This document shows, piece after piece, positions 49,304 to 61,140 of a DNA stretch of 64,000 nucleotides. A program made the position numbers and the translations under genes. Each line of letters starts with the position of its first letter. The stretch's first letter is position 1. Origin of the DNA: Norana najaformis (Eukaryota; Annelida; Clitellata; Crassiclitellata; Hormogastridae); contig OZ029914.1 of NCBI GenBank assembly GCA_964023275.1, forward strand, positions 49,678,530 to 49,742,529, in the 5' to 3' direction. The notes under the pieces are model-generated. The model was not told the DNA's origin, searched no databases, and was given only the letters and a program-made list of their open reading frames with translations.

Positions 49304-52300
49304 GCCAGAAGCTGATTACCAAATAAATGTTTCCAAGCGGTCTACTCATACTAGTATTTTTATTCACAGTCGATTGAGCACTGTTCCCTACTGTGGGAAA
49401 ATGTTTGGGGGTGCTAGAGCCTCTCGACTAGACACGGTAAACATACCTCACAGCTTACACAGCGTTGTGCACAGTCCAGTCAAGTATGAAAAAGACTAAC
49501 CTTGTACACAGTCCAGTCAAGTGTGAAAAAGACTAACAGGTTTTTCTAGTCGGGAGACATCTGATATCTATGGGCCTCTTTAAAAAAGAAAGTGAACTGT
49601 CGATTTTCCGAATTCGTAGGCTATCCTAGGCTATTGCCTCAGTCGTGTGCTATTTTTTTAAGGCTAAACATACCAGCGAACAATTCAGTTAGAGCTGGCA
49701 TTTTGCTAACTGTGTTCGTCTTATGAACACGGTTTAAAAGGCAATATTACAGAGCAATACTGACTGCAGTGAGAAGAAATATTGACAGCTGATAACAGGA
49801 AGACAGTGATTGAGAACGTAGATCAGAAAATAGAGCAAAGAGAAAGAAAACGAGCTAAAAGAGATGAAGAGAGGTAGGCAGTAGACTTAAGGCAGAGAGC
49901 TATAAATAAAGACAGATAGAAGTGTGAGATATATATATAAAGATACACAGATTCAAAGAGACAGAGCAAGCTGAAGAAAGAGAGCAAAAAAAGTTAAAGC
50001 GATTTGGATATACTGTGCATTTTGTTTAATTTGGCAGCGTTGGGTAAGTAATATTTCTTCTTTTGAGTGCTCCTGTTTTGACTAGACCGTTTTCTTCACC
50101 TTTTTCAAAGGTTCAAGACCATTTTCGTATATCTTTATATCTACCTTTGCCTCTGTCTCTTTCTCTGAGTCTACTGCTGGCTTTATATCAATCCCCTCTC
50201 TGCCTCTCTTAATTTCTCGGTCTAGTTCCATGTTTATCTGTCTATGCATTGATTACATAGTCAATTGACTATAGGCTTGTGATAGACATTGTTCAACTAA
50301 GTCCTTTAACTGTTTTCATCTGACTATTCCATGGATAAGGAGAGCTCTCGATTGGAGTGCTTTTTGGCGCAGGTCCTAGGTTCTGGAACTTTCTTCCAGC
50401 AAACATTCGCTCTGTTAAGTATGTGTTTGCCTTCACATCTCCACTAAAAACTCATCTCTTTCTAGACTCATTTCTTCTATTGACTGATTGCGTGTTTTCT
50501 CGGATTTACCTTTTGGTTTTCGACTGGATTCACCTTGGTATTTGGCCTGCACACAAATTTTGGTTAGTTGCGACAATGGACTGATGCCTTGAACATCAAT
50601 ACAGTGGTGCTACAGAAGTTATCAGTTTATTTTACTGCAGCGTTTTCCTCCCATATTGGACACTGTGTTTAGGCTTAGCGCGCCATTACCTGTTAACCTA
50701 TCATCGGGGTTTGTTGATTGTGTTGATGTGCGAAATCTATTCTTTAAATGCTTCTTTAGTAGGACTACAGCAACTGTTATGACGATTCCTCCTACTCCAC
50801 CGATTACATAACCAACGGGAAACGACTGCCTATCCCGACCTAAAAAGTAAATGATGTGATCAGACTTGATACAGTTATCGTAAGGAAAATACATTTCGGC
50901 ATTTTCATCAAGATTTTATGTTCAAGCAATTATATAGTTGTACCCTGTCTTGTTTGGGTCCGCGAGTGGTTTGACCCGATCATAAGTTCAACAGGGTCTC
51001 GTTTTATTAATAAACTGAATACTGTATTGAATACTGCATGCAGATGTGTCAATATACACAGATAGGCCTAACATTTGAGGTGCCATATAGAAAGTTAAAG
51101 AGGCACAATAACTTAAAACCAGTAGCAAACATGCAGTTGACTATTTACCAAGAGCTTATTAAGTGAAATGCTGTGCGTTGGATAAGTTATAGACTGAATG
51201 ATACGCAGTACCTTTGACTTTAAAACTGATCCTTTTAAATATTGCCTTCTCTTGTCCAGCCACCTTATTCACGGCTTTGCACTGGAAGGTATATTCCTGG
51301 TCGCTTGTCATTGTTTCTTCGACTGTGAAGTAGGTACTCTGAATGCCTTCGCTGATAACAGACTTAGGGCCTTGAGTTTGTGACCATTCATAGGAAGGAA
51401 TAGGGTCACCATCGGCAACACAGCGCAGGCGGTCACCAGGGTTGAACTCGTTCAGCAGCGGAGTTATTCTTAGATTTCTTGTGCCATCTGTGGCAAATGC
51501 AAGATGTACAGCGATAGTTATAGCATCGCTCGAGTATGATCAGCGAAAAATGTTAACATTTTATGTAAGTATGTATGCATTTATGGTCTATGTATGTATG
51601 CCTGGTTCCTAACCGGAATTCATTAGCGCCTGATATTCAGATTTACCGACTTTACGTCCGCAATAATCGCTTCTAATCTAATGAAATGACTACTATAGCG
51701 ACACTATCATAATGTACAGTATATTAATCGATGGTCGTTTCAAGTGAAACAGAAATTAGAATTTAAGAACTAAGGTGAGCTCAGTTTAGAAACAAACACC
51801 AATTAGGATTATTTCTAGTAGCGCAGTGAAAAACTTGCATGTGCAATGCAGTTGAAAAATGCTTAGCTGTAGCTGCATATTGCTCTAGTCTTACTTGTAG
51901 CGATATACTCAGCTGTGGAATACTTACATCTGACCCGAATTGTAATGTTCCACAGATGTACATAATCCGGCATATGTATTGCCCTGGTATTGTTGTCTTG
52001 AAATGAGTCCACTGGAAGTGCAAAGGTCGTCTTACATGTATATGTTGGCAGTGTTCCATTTTCACTCAGCTTTGCACGTACAACGATGCTTGATGTCAAA
52101 TAATTTAAGCCCGGTGTAACATTTCCGTGTATGTTAGAATGTGCAACCAGAAGATCAACATGATTTTCTTTTGACCAGTTCATAACTGGGCTCCAGTTAC
52201 CAGAGTAGTTTACATGACATGTCAATCTCAAGTCATCATTTTCGACAACAGAACTATCAGGTGTGCTTGTGTTATCGCTGCACACTGGATTGGAACCTGA

Positions 52301-55300
52301 CAATGAAGCAACACAACAGAAACCGATAGAGAAGAAATACATTATGTTATATTTGAGATTTGTAGGATCTGAATAGGTATTTTTAGAGTACCAGTTTTAA
52401 AGCATGTTGTAGAAATGTATACATAATATAGGCTATATCTTGTTGTCATCTCATTACTGAATAACTTCTTGTGTGCAGATTCAATACATATGTTACTACC
52501 GCATATTTCTGCTATAAATAGCTTCCCATTGTGCTCTGTTCGCTTTTCATTATTCGGTACCTTGTACGAATGTCTCTATGTTCTGTTATGGTTGCTAAAG
52601 TACGATGTTTTTCTTTTCACGGACCGTTAACTTTCTGAATCCATACTACATGTGTTGCATATGCATGTTGGCATACAAAGACCAACTCTGAGCCGTATTT
52701 AGGTTTTAAGTATATCATTCTCTGTATGCATCGTCTTCGGGCTCTAAAATCGGCTTGTTTACGAGGATTACTGGTATCAAAATCGTTCTCTTATATCAAT
52801 TTAAGCTGACATAAGCAAAATCAAGAGTATTGTTCAACGACTTTGGGTATGTCTCACAGGATCACTTCGCAATAAGCTATCAGTAAATAATTCAGTTTAC
52901 GCTGAGAGCTTTGATCCCACAGTACAGGCTACGTATGATACAGTCACTAGCAAATGGTAGAGCAAGCATTACAGATTTTAAAATATGAAATTCAGTGCAT
53001 GCAAAAACGAGCAAGAATATAGTGCTTGGTACTTGTACTCGAGTAGTACTTGTATTCCATATGCAGGTATTTGTACATGTATTTTCAACCCAAGCACTGT
53101 ACTTGCCCTGAATTATTTGAACTTCTTAGAATGGAATATCTAAAACCAGCGTATATATTTGCATATATATATATATATATATCCCTCAGAGGTCAGTCCG
53201 GACGGAGGAAACTACCTCAATGATTTTGAATCATTATAACCGGCTGCTAATACATTTTTAATGGTTCTTAATTGATGACTTTGTGCTTAGTTGCACAAGG
53301 ATCTGTTTGGATCAATTTGTTATATTTTCATGCGAAATTTGATTTAGCTGCTTGCAGCAGTCACAGCCTGCAATATCTGCAACACTTCTTGGTCTGTAAG
53401 ACATCTATGATGTCATAAAAAGGCAATTTTGAATACATTTTCGCACTGATTGCTGGTAAATGTTGACGTTTCATCTGCGGATACCATGACCGGCGAATAA
53501 TCGAATCAGCATCAATGTACGTAACCATCTAGCCAGCACACACACACACTTTGGACCAATGTTGGCCAAAATTGAGCCAATGTCGGATAGCGTTGGTCCA
53601 ACGTGGGTATGCTGGTTGGGCAAGATCCTGATGTATCAGACATACAGGATTGTGTGGATGAATACAAAAGCAAACGTTGTTGTAGATACACAAATTTATA
53701 AACCTCTTTGATTTGAGATTATTTAGTTACATACTGTTGTCTATATGTCTTGCATATTGTATTGTAACAGTATTCACTTTTCAGCTATTGCTTGAAACGA
53801 TATAAATTGAGATAATTTTACCCCTGGGTTCTTTAGTATGTAATTGCATTTGGTGTTGACCTCTAAGGGATATATATATGTATATATCTGCATGTATATG
53901 CAATCCATAACTTGTCATAGAACTGTCAATTCCCATCTGGTCTCGACATGCTTTACATATTTATTATCAATTTGAATAGTAATATTGAGTAATACCTAAT
54001 ACTATTAGCTCAGCTTTGTCGGTTAACGGTTTTGCACGCCCTGCTCTGATGACGTATTTGACACACTCATAAGTCCCTGAATCTGCTAACGTGGCATTGT
54101 TTATCATCAAGTCGCAGTGTCCAAGGCTTTCGCTGTCAATTGTAAACCTTGCTGAGAAGCGTTTTGCTATAAATTTTCCATCGTAAACATAAACTCTACT
54201 TTGACTCCCAAGCGCATAGTAATGCCACTCTGTTCTGTTCAGAGATGTCAGGCACTTCATTCTCACCGGCATACCCTCGACTACTGCAACGTTTAACGGG
54301 AACGTATAGACTCCATCTAAAAATAGATAACATTGAGAGTCAAAATAAATAATCAAAAAAATAACTAGTCAAAATAAAAAGACAGAAGTCAAAATCTGGT
54401 TCGAGTTTACTGAATAATTAGTTGAATTTTATCTTGTACAATTGAAAATAATGGCATTAAATCAAATATGAACTGGCTTCTGAGACTGACCTGGCATTTA
54501 TTCTACCACCCAAGGTATTGAACAGGTTCAATGTCTGTGCGCTTTATTTTTTTGGAACACAAACTTGCCTGTAATTTTACAAGTGTTGGCATGTATTTTA
54601 GTTTCTTATAATATATGCAATTTCTTCTTAACACTTTTGACACGTTTATTAAACTGTTAATTTTTTTGCGCTACTAAAAATTATCAACTCCATGATTTGC
54701 ATAGAAATGGTCCTTTTACAGTTGTGCAAACTTTTGAAAGTTATTTCTAAACACACTATTTATAATTTCAAGATATCTGGTAGCAGATTAATGCTGTCAA
54801 AGGTTTATTTTAACTGTTCTTCCTCAGAAATGTTGTCACAAATAATTAGAGATTCATACAGGCTGTTCTTATTTACGCCACAGGAATATTTCTCAATAAG
54901 CTTATTCATCTAAGCATGCCATTCATTCGTTCATTCCATTAATTCATGCAGCCAGCCAGTGAGTCAGCAAGTCTCTGTCTGTCTGTCTGCCAGTCACTCA
55001 GAGCATTTAAACAGCAGGAATTTTCTTTGGGGTGTTTCCAGTCCTTCGTCGGCAAACGACGGAAGTTAAGTTTTGATAGGAGGCCCACAATAGCTTTAGT
55101 ATAGGAAAACCGCCATATTTTCTGTTAGGTCTAAGGTAGTCTAATATTTCCTTAGAACACGAAATGCTAAAAATAAAAAGTTGCTACAAACCATATAGCA
55201 TTAAATGCGCAATGTAGAGAAACTAGACATTTGGTTTCATCATAAAGGAAGATGTCATAGAATGATTAAGACTATGTTCACCGAAATATTTTCATACCGT

Positions 55301-55394
55301 CCTGCACTTTCATCCTACATAGTATGTGAATACGTGTTTTACCTTTTAAAATACAGACAAATACAAAAATAATCCACATTGCTGTTTTGTGCAT
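46956..55394 (-). CDS. Gene C: three-Ig-domain receptor with tyrosine-motif tail (457 aa)
   Basis: Minus-strand exons in order: 55394-55343 (leader MHKTAMWIIFVFVCILK), 54316-53996, 52296-51928, 51487-51212, 50839-50690 and 47161-46956; all junctions are phase 1 with AG/GT borders. Domain 1 (residues 18-124) is V-set: VRMKC, RTEWHYY, RFSARFTID, LADSGTYECV. Domain 2 (125-247) starts GSNPVC, with LTC, MNW, YTCKTTF and MPDY, and five sequons. Domain 3 (248-339) is I-set-like: PGDRLRCVADGDPIPSYEW...YTFQCKAVN. The membrane segment is about 347-367 and Gly-rich. The tail holds Y403-SAL, Y431-SFI and Y443-ENT, SH2-type sites rather than a full ITAM. The last intron contains a 10-N gap, so the final exon's linkage relies on phase match and assembly order. 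Confidence 0.85.
47282..47291. other. Assembly gap (10 N)
   Basis: Ten N bases, a placeholder length. It falls in the last intron of gene C, directly beside the LTR start, so the true distance is unknown. Confidence 0.99.
47292..48420 (+). mobile_element. LTR retrotransposon: 5' LTR, primer binding site, decayed leader/gag region
   Basis: 47292 to about 47694 looks like an LTR: a TATA box at 47385-47392, pyrimidine-rich downstream sequence and an end in CA. It is followed at 47697-47715 by a sequence matching, with one extra G, the tRNA-Pro primer binding site used by many LTR elements. Beyond it, coding-like sequence is broken by stops in all plus frames to about 48420, and no second LTR is seen. 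The 153-codon minus frame (47653-48132) is a shadow. The element sits in gene C's last intron, on the opposite strand to gene C. Confidence 0.75.
48530..48745. repeat. ATGT/TATG tetranucleotide array
   Basis: Repeated gtatgcatg and tgtatgtacg tetramers; the open frames over it are low complexity. Confidence 0.85.
49060..49312. repeat. AAT trinucleotide array, gene C last intron
   Basis: Long AAT/ATT run containing inverted stretches, so it could fold; the Ile-rich and Asn-rich frames on the two strands are artefacts. Confidence 0.95.
49471..49537. repeat. Tandem duplication, 36-bp period
   Basis: 'cacagtccagtcaagt' followed by 'gaaaaagactaac' occurs twice in succession. Confidence 0.85.
50350..50632 (+). 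mobile_element. LINE (family E/B-like) RT end and 3' end, gene C last intron
   Basis: Reads FGAGPRFWNFLPANIRSV, then LKTHLFLDSF, then a 3' end 'gactgatgccttgaacatc' and 'gctacagaagttatc'. It stops about 58 bp from the membrane exon of gene C. Confidence 0.82.
51655..51768 (-). mobile_element. LINE 3' end (family B), inverted, gene C intron 3
   Basis: 'gactactatagcgacactat' and 'attaatcgatggtcgtttca' match the reversed family B end. Confidence 0.65.
53520..53625. repeat. Foldback-like repeat, gene C intron 2
   Basis: 'tctagccagcacacacac' and 'ggaccaatgttggccaa' are followed by near-complementary 'gcgttggtccaacg' and 'tatgctggttgg'. A small foldback element is likely; only part of it pairs. 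Confidence 0.4.
54357..55342. other. Gene C intron 1, nothing else recognised
   Basis: AT-rich intron sequence; a TCTG run near 54975-54992. Confidence 0.5.
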
Positions 55395-55907
55395 GTTGAA
55401 AGTTCTGTTGACCGATATGCTTTTAAAATAAACAGAACAATGTGTTAATATTCACACTAATCAACTGCACATAGGAGGAAATACATAGAATTATAACCAT
55501 TCGTTCTAACGGATGTGGTTAACTTTATATGAATTTAATTACCTTAAACAATTAATTGTGCATATGCATCGTGCATCGTGGTGGACAAGCAACTAATTAC
55601 TATGAAGTGTATAATGGATATGGGCCTTACATTATGTTTTAAACTGCATTGATAATTGTTCCATATATGAGCATTAATCGTCGTTGTTGTAAGCAGTAGG
55701 CTTTTATAGTGGTCTGTTTTGGAAAAGGTCTCAACAGTGTAACCATAATTAGTAATTACTTTGCTATTTATGTTCTTTAAAATAAGTTTTCGTTATTGTG
55801 ATAATTTCGTTATTGTGATTTGCATGGACCAAAAAATACGGATTAGAACTGTGCACTCTGGACTGTCCAGTAAAGTTTGATTTGTTTTAGCAGGTCTCCT
55901 AATCAAC
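55395..55907. promoter_or_regulatory. Shared intergenic region of divergent genes C and D
   Basis: Only 513 bp separate the start codon of C (minus) from that of D (plus). Both promoters must lie here, unless D has a distant 5' untranslated exon. An acceptor-like tract, gatttgttttagcag, ends at about 55893, just before the D start, so a spliced leader or untranslated first exon is possible. No clear TATA box was identified. Confidence 0.5.
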
Positions 55908-58900
55908 ATGGAAGACGATTATTACGACAACGGTTTGGAAAGCGCTGAACTAGAAAACAGTGGTCATCCTACAAAAGTACATGAACCATATCATCATGGG
56001 TTTGTTAAACCTGAAGAGCAGTTTGGACCTTCACAGCATCAAGTTCCAGAAATCAATTGTGCACGAGATTATATCGATGCAACAAATTTGGAAATCCAAA
56101 CCTTCACCTGCAAGAAAACTAACGAATCTCTGAAACCATCTCTGCTTTGTCTGTCACTAAATATTAACAACAACAAATGCGTTGAAGATAGTCAACATGA
56201 AAATGAAGTGGAGGAAATAAACCTTCTAAGAAAAAATACTGAAAATGAGGACAAGAACATGGACACTGGACCAGAAGACAAACTATTCTCAAAGAACAAC
56301 GGCGGCATTGGAAAGCTCACTCGACTCTCTCCTTTCGGCATACGTAGACAGTTAATTCCAGGAAGTAAACAAGCTACGGATGAAGCCAGAGCTCAGGTTG
56401 AAAGTAAGCATAAATGTAGAAATCTTCAAGAGCATGTAGACTACACCAAGATTGAAACATCGGAAACCCGTTGCAGAAGCAAATATAAGATGGCTTCAGA
56501 TCAGCAACTCAAGGTTGAGTACAGCAAAATGATGTATCATCTGAATCAAGATAATGACCCTGACTGTAGAAACACAGATCTTTGTGAAAAAAACAACCCG
56601 GCAAGTGGAAACAATCCAAAACCATGCAAAACAGAAATATTTCGAGGAAGAAATTCTCCAAAATATGGCAACGTCTCTGAAGAAACGACAATTGGAAACT
56701 TCAAAATAGCTGGAAACAAGGCTACCACTCTTCAGCCTAAAAAGGTTCAGGCTGTAGCAACATCGCATAGAAAGCTTTCCAGCACATGCGTCTCTGCAGC
56801 ATTTTTATGGACAATTTTCGTGCTAGCAATCCTTTCTTCAGTTACACGTAAGAAAAAGAACTCATATAAAGTTTTCCATTCATTGTATCACTCTTATTTG
56901 GGCCTAAATCATTAGTATAAAAACATATAATAGATTAGATTAGTTGATATTAGGCTAGATAGAAATTGACCAGATCAGACCAGGTGAGAAAAAGTATGAT
57001 GAATTCAGATCGTATTAAACTACCGTCATTTAGGCTAGAATTGGGTAATTAAAACTAGTGTAATGGCTATATTTACCAACATTAGAAAAGGCTGGATCAT
57101 CCTAGATCAGTACAGAGCATATACTGTAGATTAATGTTTATAAGGGACAACTGGAATCATAATTTAAAAGTTGAAAACCCGTCAATCATTTGCCTGTCCC
57201 TATGGTAAGTATTAAGTTTGAGGCTTTGCAAAATCTATGGTATTAGACATTTTAGTTCATTAGCTCTGAGTTTCTGAAAGGCTTAAAACTATTCTAACGT
57301 TTGGTAGTGAGTCAGGAAGAAACGTCGCCTTTAACTGAGAAGACGATTGTCTTGGCTGGAAGCAATGTACGACTGGACTGCTCCTCGAATTCCGAAAAAT
57401 CCGTAGACTGGGATTACAAGCCATCCGACACTAGAACCACGCAGCATTTATATCATGGGAACCTTGGACTCATGTCTGACGATGTCTCGAAAAGATTTTC
57501 TGTCGATGTAAACACTTTCTTACGTAGATATGACTTGATCATCACCGATGTTCGTCCCGAAGACGCCGGAAGATATCAGTGTACTGAGATCTTCAACGAA
57601 GAACGGCAAAAGTTACTTGAATTAGTGGTTCTAAAAAGTAGGTTACTATGGGTTCTGTTAACTATTACTTTCCATATAATGAGTGGAGTAGACTTTAGGA
57701 ACCTCTTATCTGTAATAAATTTTTATATATCTGTATCTTTTCAGATGAACTACACTGTGGATTACTATAGCTATTAACTTGGTGTTATCATGCTCTCTGT
57801 TAAAATCAATCCGATAACTAAATCACTCGATTGCCCTACCTAGACAGCTTACTTTACTAACACACTGAAGAGCGAATCAGAATGCAATATATTGTGCAAT
57901 GCAAAATTTAGGTAATATGAGTGAATACGAAAATGAAGTGGAGACCTTTTATGGAATTTAGGTTTATTGGTCGGTGTGAACGCCCGATAATGCCTATATG
58001 TTATAAACACTTCGGGGAGCACATACATAGGATTGTGAGAGACGTCCGAATATGAATATCCAATTTAAATATTATTCAATTGTTAACCCGAATTGGTCAG
58101 CCCGATGGGTTTAAGTCCTCTGAGAGCTGCATTAGCTTGTTAACATTCCCTTTCTTCATGAAAATGCGAACCTTGGGTCCTGTCAAGTATCGCCTGTGTA
58201 TTTGCTTTTGTTTGTGGTTTATGTGTTTCTGAATGGCAGCTTCAGCCTGTTAGACAGTTTATGAGAACATTTTATACAGTCTTGTGTGTGCCAGGCCTTT
58301 CATATTCAATAAATCGATTTAAATATTCTTTTTAGAAGTACCAATGTGCAATTCGCAGTCTTTAAACAATGGAGCCATGGGAGAAGCTGTTTTTGGTCTG
58401 CGTCAAAGGCCAGTAGTATTGAACTGCAGCGTCGCAATCTCCGACAACAATGATCTTACTTTATCCATTGTTTCAACAAATTCTACATCATATCCGAATA
58501 CCACTGTGTTGACTAGAAGCGAATCTACCGTCACAATTGTTACGACAATATTTCCATATCCAGCTACCAGCCTGAATAATGATGTGTTCAAATGTAAAGT
58601 CAGTGTTTTGGAACCACCTGCAGATGCTTCGGCTAATGACGACAGTATTAGTTGCTTTTACCAACCAGTTATTATTCACTGTGAGTAGCTTTGCAATATG
58701 ACCTTCTCAGATTATGAGATCTTCTACTTTAGCATAACTCAAAAATATTTGTCGGAAACTGAGTATTATGTTTCACAGAATAGTGTGATCTAATTTTTAA
58801 AAATTATTTTTCCTGTCTGTAATGTAATATTATCTGACAAATGATAATCATAATACCTATTACAATTTGTCGTCACAATCTCCTACAGCAAATCTCAGAC

Positions 58901-60681
58901 ATCATAATATCTATAGTAATCTGTTGCAATTAACTTTACCGTAGATTTGATGCAAAGTAAACCCCCTTGTGTAGGTTTCTCGTTGTATAATTGATGCTTA
59001 TAAGATAATCAAGGTAGGCATGATAGAAACTATTTCTTTACGATAAACATTTAAAATAGCAGGAGGTAAACAAAAATTTTGGTCACTCACCATTGCATAA
59101 GTCGTCAAAGAAGCTGGAGAATTGTTGCTACGTTTTGACCTCAGTAATCGACTGGTAATTCGAAGAGAATGATTATAGGAGGTCTCCAGAAAATTCTAAT
59201 TTAGCCTCATCTAACCTGGAAATATTGATAGTCCCGTTATCATATTGCAAAATTCGTGGTCACTTCTAAGCAGAACTGTAATCCTGAAGCATAATCCTCT
59301 GGATAAAACCAGTCGATAATCATGAAAATGCTGAGACCAAAACACAGGTTAAGGAGTGTAGGTAGTAAGAAAACAATTGGCACATTTTCCTAGGATTCTT
59401 ATTTTATTTTGCCCAGTTACTCGCGCTTTTGAGGGGATTCAAAAATTACTGCGTTATTCGTATCTAATTAATATTGATGATTACGAGATGACAACGACGA
59501 CGACGATATGATGATATGATGATGATGATAACGACGATGATGACGACAACGACGATGATATTAATAAATTTCAAAGCATTATATTCACATTGCATGTGTA
59601 AATGTTAACATATGCCGTCATCGAGCCAATTCTAAGCCAATCTCGGTCAAAAACATGCAATGACGTGGAGAAACACTCTTGGTGCAATCCATCGTGTTCT
59701 TACCACTTCAGCGAAATAGAACATGACTTGTGTTCTTGCACTGTCTACTACCTCACGCTATGCATTACAATTTATTTGTCTCATCAGTTCACATTAAATC
59801 ATATTACATTATATTTACATTGCATGTGTTAATGTTAATAGATGCCGTCATCGAGCCAATTACTAACCAAACTCGGTCAAAAAAATAGAACATGACTTGT
59901 GTTCTTGCACTGTCTACTACCTCAACGAAACTAAGTCTTTCAGATGGAACTGTGGTTAGTTAATCGTTTGTAGAAGTCACATAATGCGATTATTCAAACT
60001 AACGCGCGTTAAATTCAACTTAGCTACATCAGTAGTTATCCATCTATTATGAATACTTACACTTATACATACATAGAGGCCAATATATATATATATATAT
60101 ACATAATATATATAGACATGTATACATACTACAGACAGACAGCAGAGAGAGAGGCAGACATGATGCATGTCTGTATGCGTGTATGAATGTAAATATGTAT
60201 GTATGCATATATGCACATATACATGTGTGTATGTATATGCTTATTTATGTATGTGTATATGTATGGATGCATGTATGTACATATGTATGCATGGATGCAC
60301 ATATGTATGCATGTATAATGTATGTATGTATGCATATTATTGTTTTTTTATTATTATTATTATTAAGAAAATTTTTAACGCGCGCAAAGTCACAGAAATG
60401 CAAATCGGAGGCGCTGAGAAATATATGTATGTATATGTGTATGTATGTATATATATATGCATGCATGTACAGTGCTTAATGTTTTATGTTTCCTGCATTT
60501 ACAAAAGGTAAGTAACAGGGAACTGAAAAAGTACATATGTAATTACTGCTTAGATGACTCTAAGGATACCGCTGCTTGGAAGGTAGCGGTAGTAGTAATC
60601 GGACTTTTTGCCTTGGTTCCGATCAGCACAGCAGCATATTTACTACTGAGAAGAAATCGGTTCGTACCAGTTTCTTCCTAA
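55908..60681 (+). CDS. Gene D: two-Ig-domain receptor with a long N-terminal cytoplasmic-type region (580 aa)
   Basis: Exons 55908-56847, 57308-57637, 58336-58680 and 60554-60681 join in phase 1 with AG/GT borders. Residues 1-290 are hydrophilic (Asn/Lys/Glu-rich), contain YDN (Y6), V-D-Y179-TKI (ITIM-like), Y205-SKM, Y210 and Y253-GNV, and have no domain I recognise. Residues 294-312 (CVSAAFLWTIFVLAILSSV) occupy the place of the leader in genes A-C, but with 290 residues ahead they should act as a signal-anchor. Residues 314-423 are a V-set Ig (VRLDC, VDWDY, KRFSVDV, PEDAGRYQC). Residues 424-538 are the second domain (KVPMC, VLNCSV, VFKCKV). A second membrane segment is 549-570, then about 10 residues to the stop. 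A weak donor before the stop (60664) could instead splice to 62522-62680. Confidence 0.78.
57640..58335. other. Gene D intron 2, nothing recognised
   Basis: Unique AT-rich intron sequence. Confidence 0.5.
59480..59565. repeat. GAT/GAC trinucleotide array, gene D intron 3
   Basis: Imperfect gacgacgat and gatgatgat. Confidence 0.85.
59578..59925 (+). repeat. Direct duplication, gene D intron 3
   Basis: 59578-59756 and 59806-59923 share 'acattgcatgtgt', 'tgccgtcatcgagccaatt' and 'agaacatgacttgtgttctt'; the second copy lacks about 58 bp from the middle. Confidence 0.88.
60075..60480. repeat. TATG/ATAC tetranucleotide array, gene D intron 3
   Basis: Two blocks of tatgtatg around an ATT run at 60346-60366; it ends about 70 bp before the membrane exon. 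Open frames here are repeat artefacts. Confidence 0.88.
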
Positions 60682-60924
60682 ATATTTTTCATTTCAATGG
60701 ATCATATAATTCTGCTATAATATTATTTTTTCTAATGCAGTTGCAAGTTTAGCATAATATTTATATAGCGTCTTTCCCAATTTATAGTTTAAATGCTAAA
60801 TTTCAATACCTCCTAACCGAACTCTACTTCGGTATCGCAAATATAAATTTCATGTCAACATCACTCAGGTTATTGCCTTGCACATTGTAAGGATGTTTAG
60901 TGGTAAAATCAGTTAACTAATAGA

Positions 60925-61140
60925 TATCGAAGCAAAAGACTTCTATAACGCTGTTATCATAATATCTAAGCAAAAGACTTCTATAACGCTGTTATCATAA
61001 TGCCCAAGACATCAGTCGATGGTCGTTTCAAGTCAAATATCAATCCAAAATCATAATCCGTTGGAGAAGTCGGTCGAATTCTGATACGTCAGAGGAACGA
61101 TAAGATCTTACATTAATTTGATACGTTTAGGCACATTTTA
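60925..61140 (-). mobile_element. LINE 3' end (family B), inverted, with terminal duplication
   Basis: 'agcaaaagacttctataacg' plus 'ctgttatcataat' is present twice in tandem (about 60929 and 60966). 'atcagtcgatggtcgtttca' and 'aaaatcataatccgttggag' follow, as in the other reversed copies. Confidence 0.78.

Noticed and set aside
49017-49367. Asn/Ile-rich frames on both strands
   Set aside because: Products of the AAT trinucleotide array.
50622-50689. Gene C ending right after the membrane exon (stop near 50622)
   Set aside because: The phase-1 donor at 50689 joins exactly to the tyrosine-motif exon at 47161; the read-through runs into a LINE end. It may still exist as an isoform.
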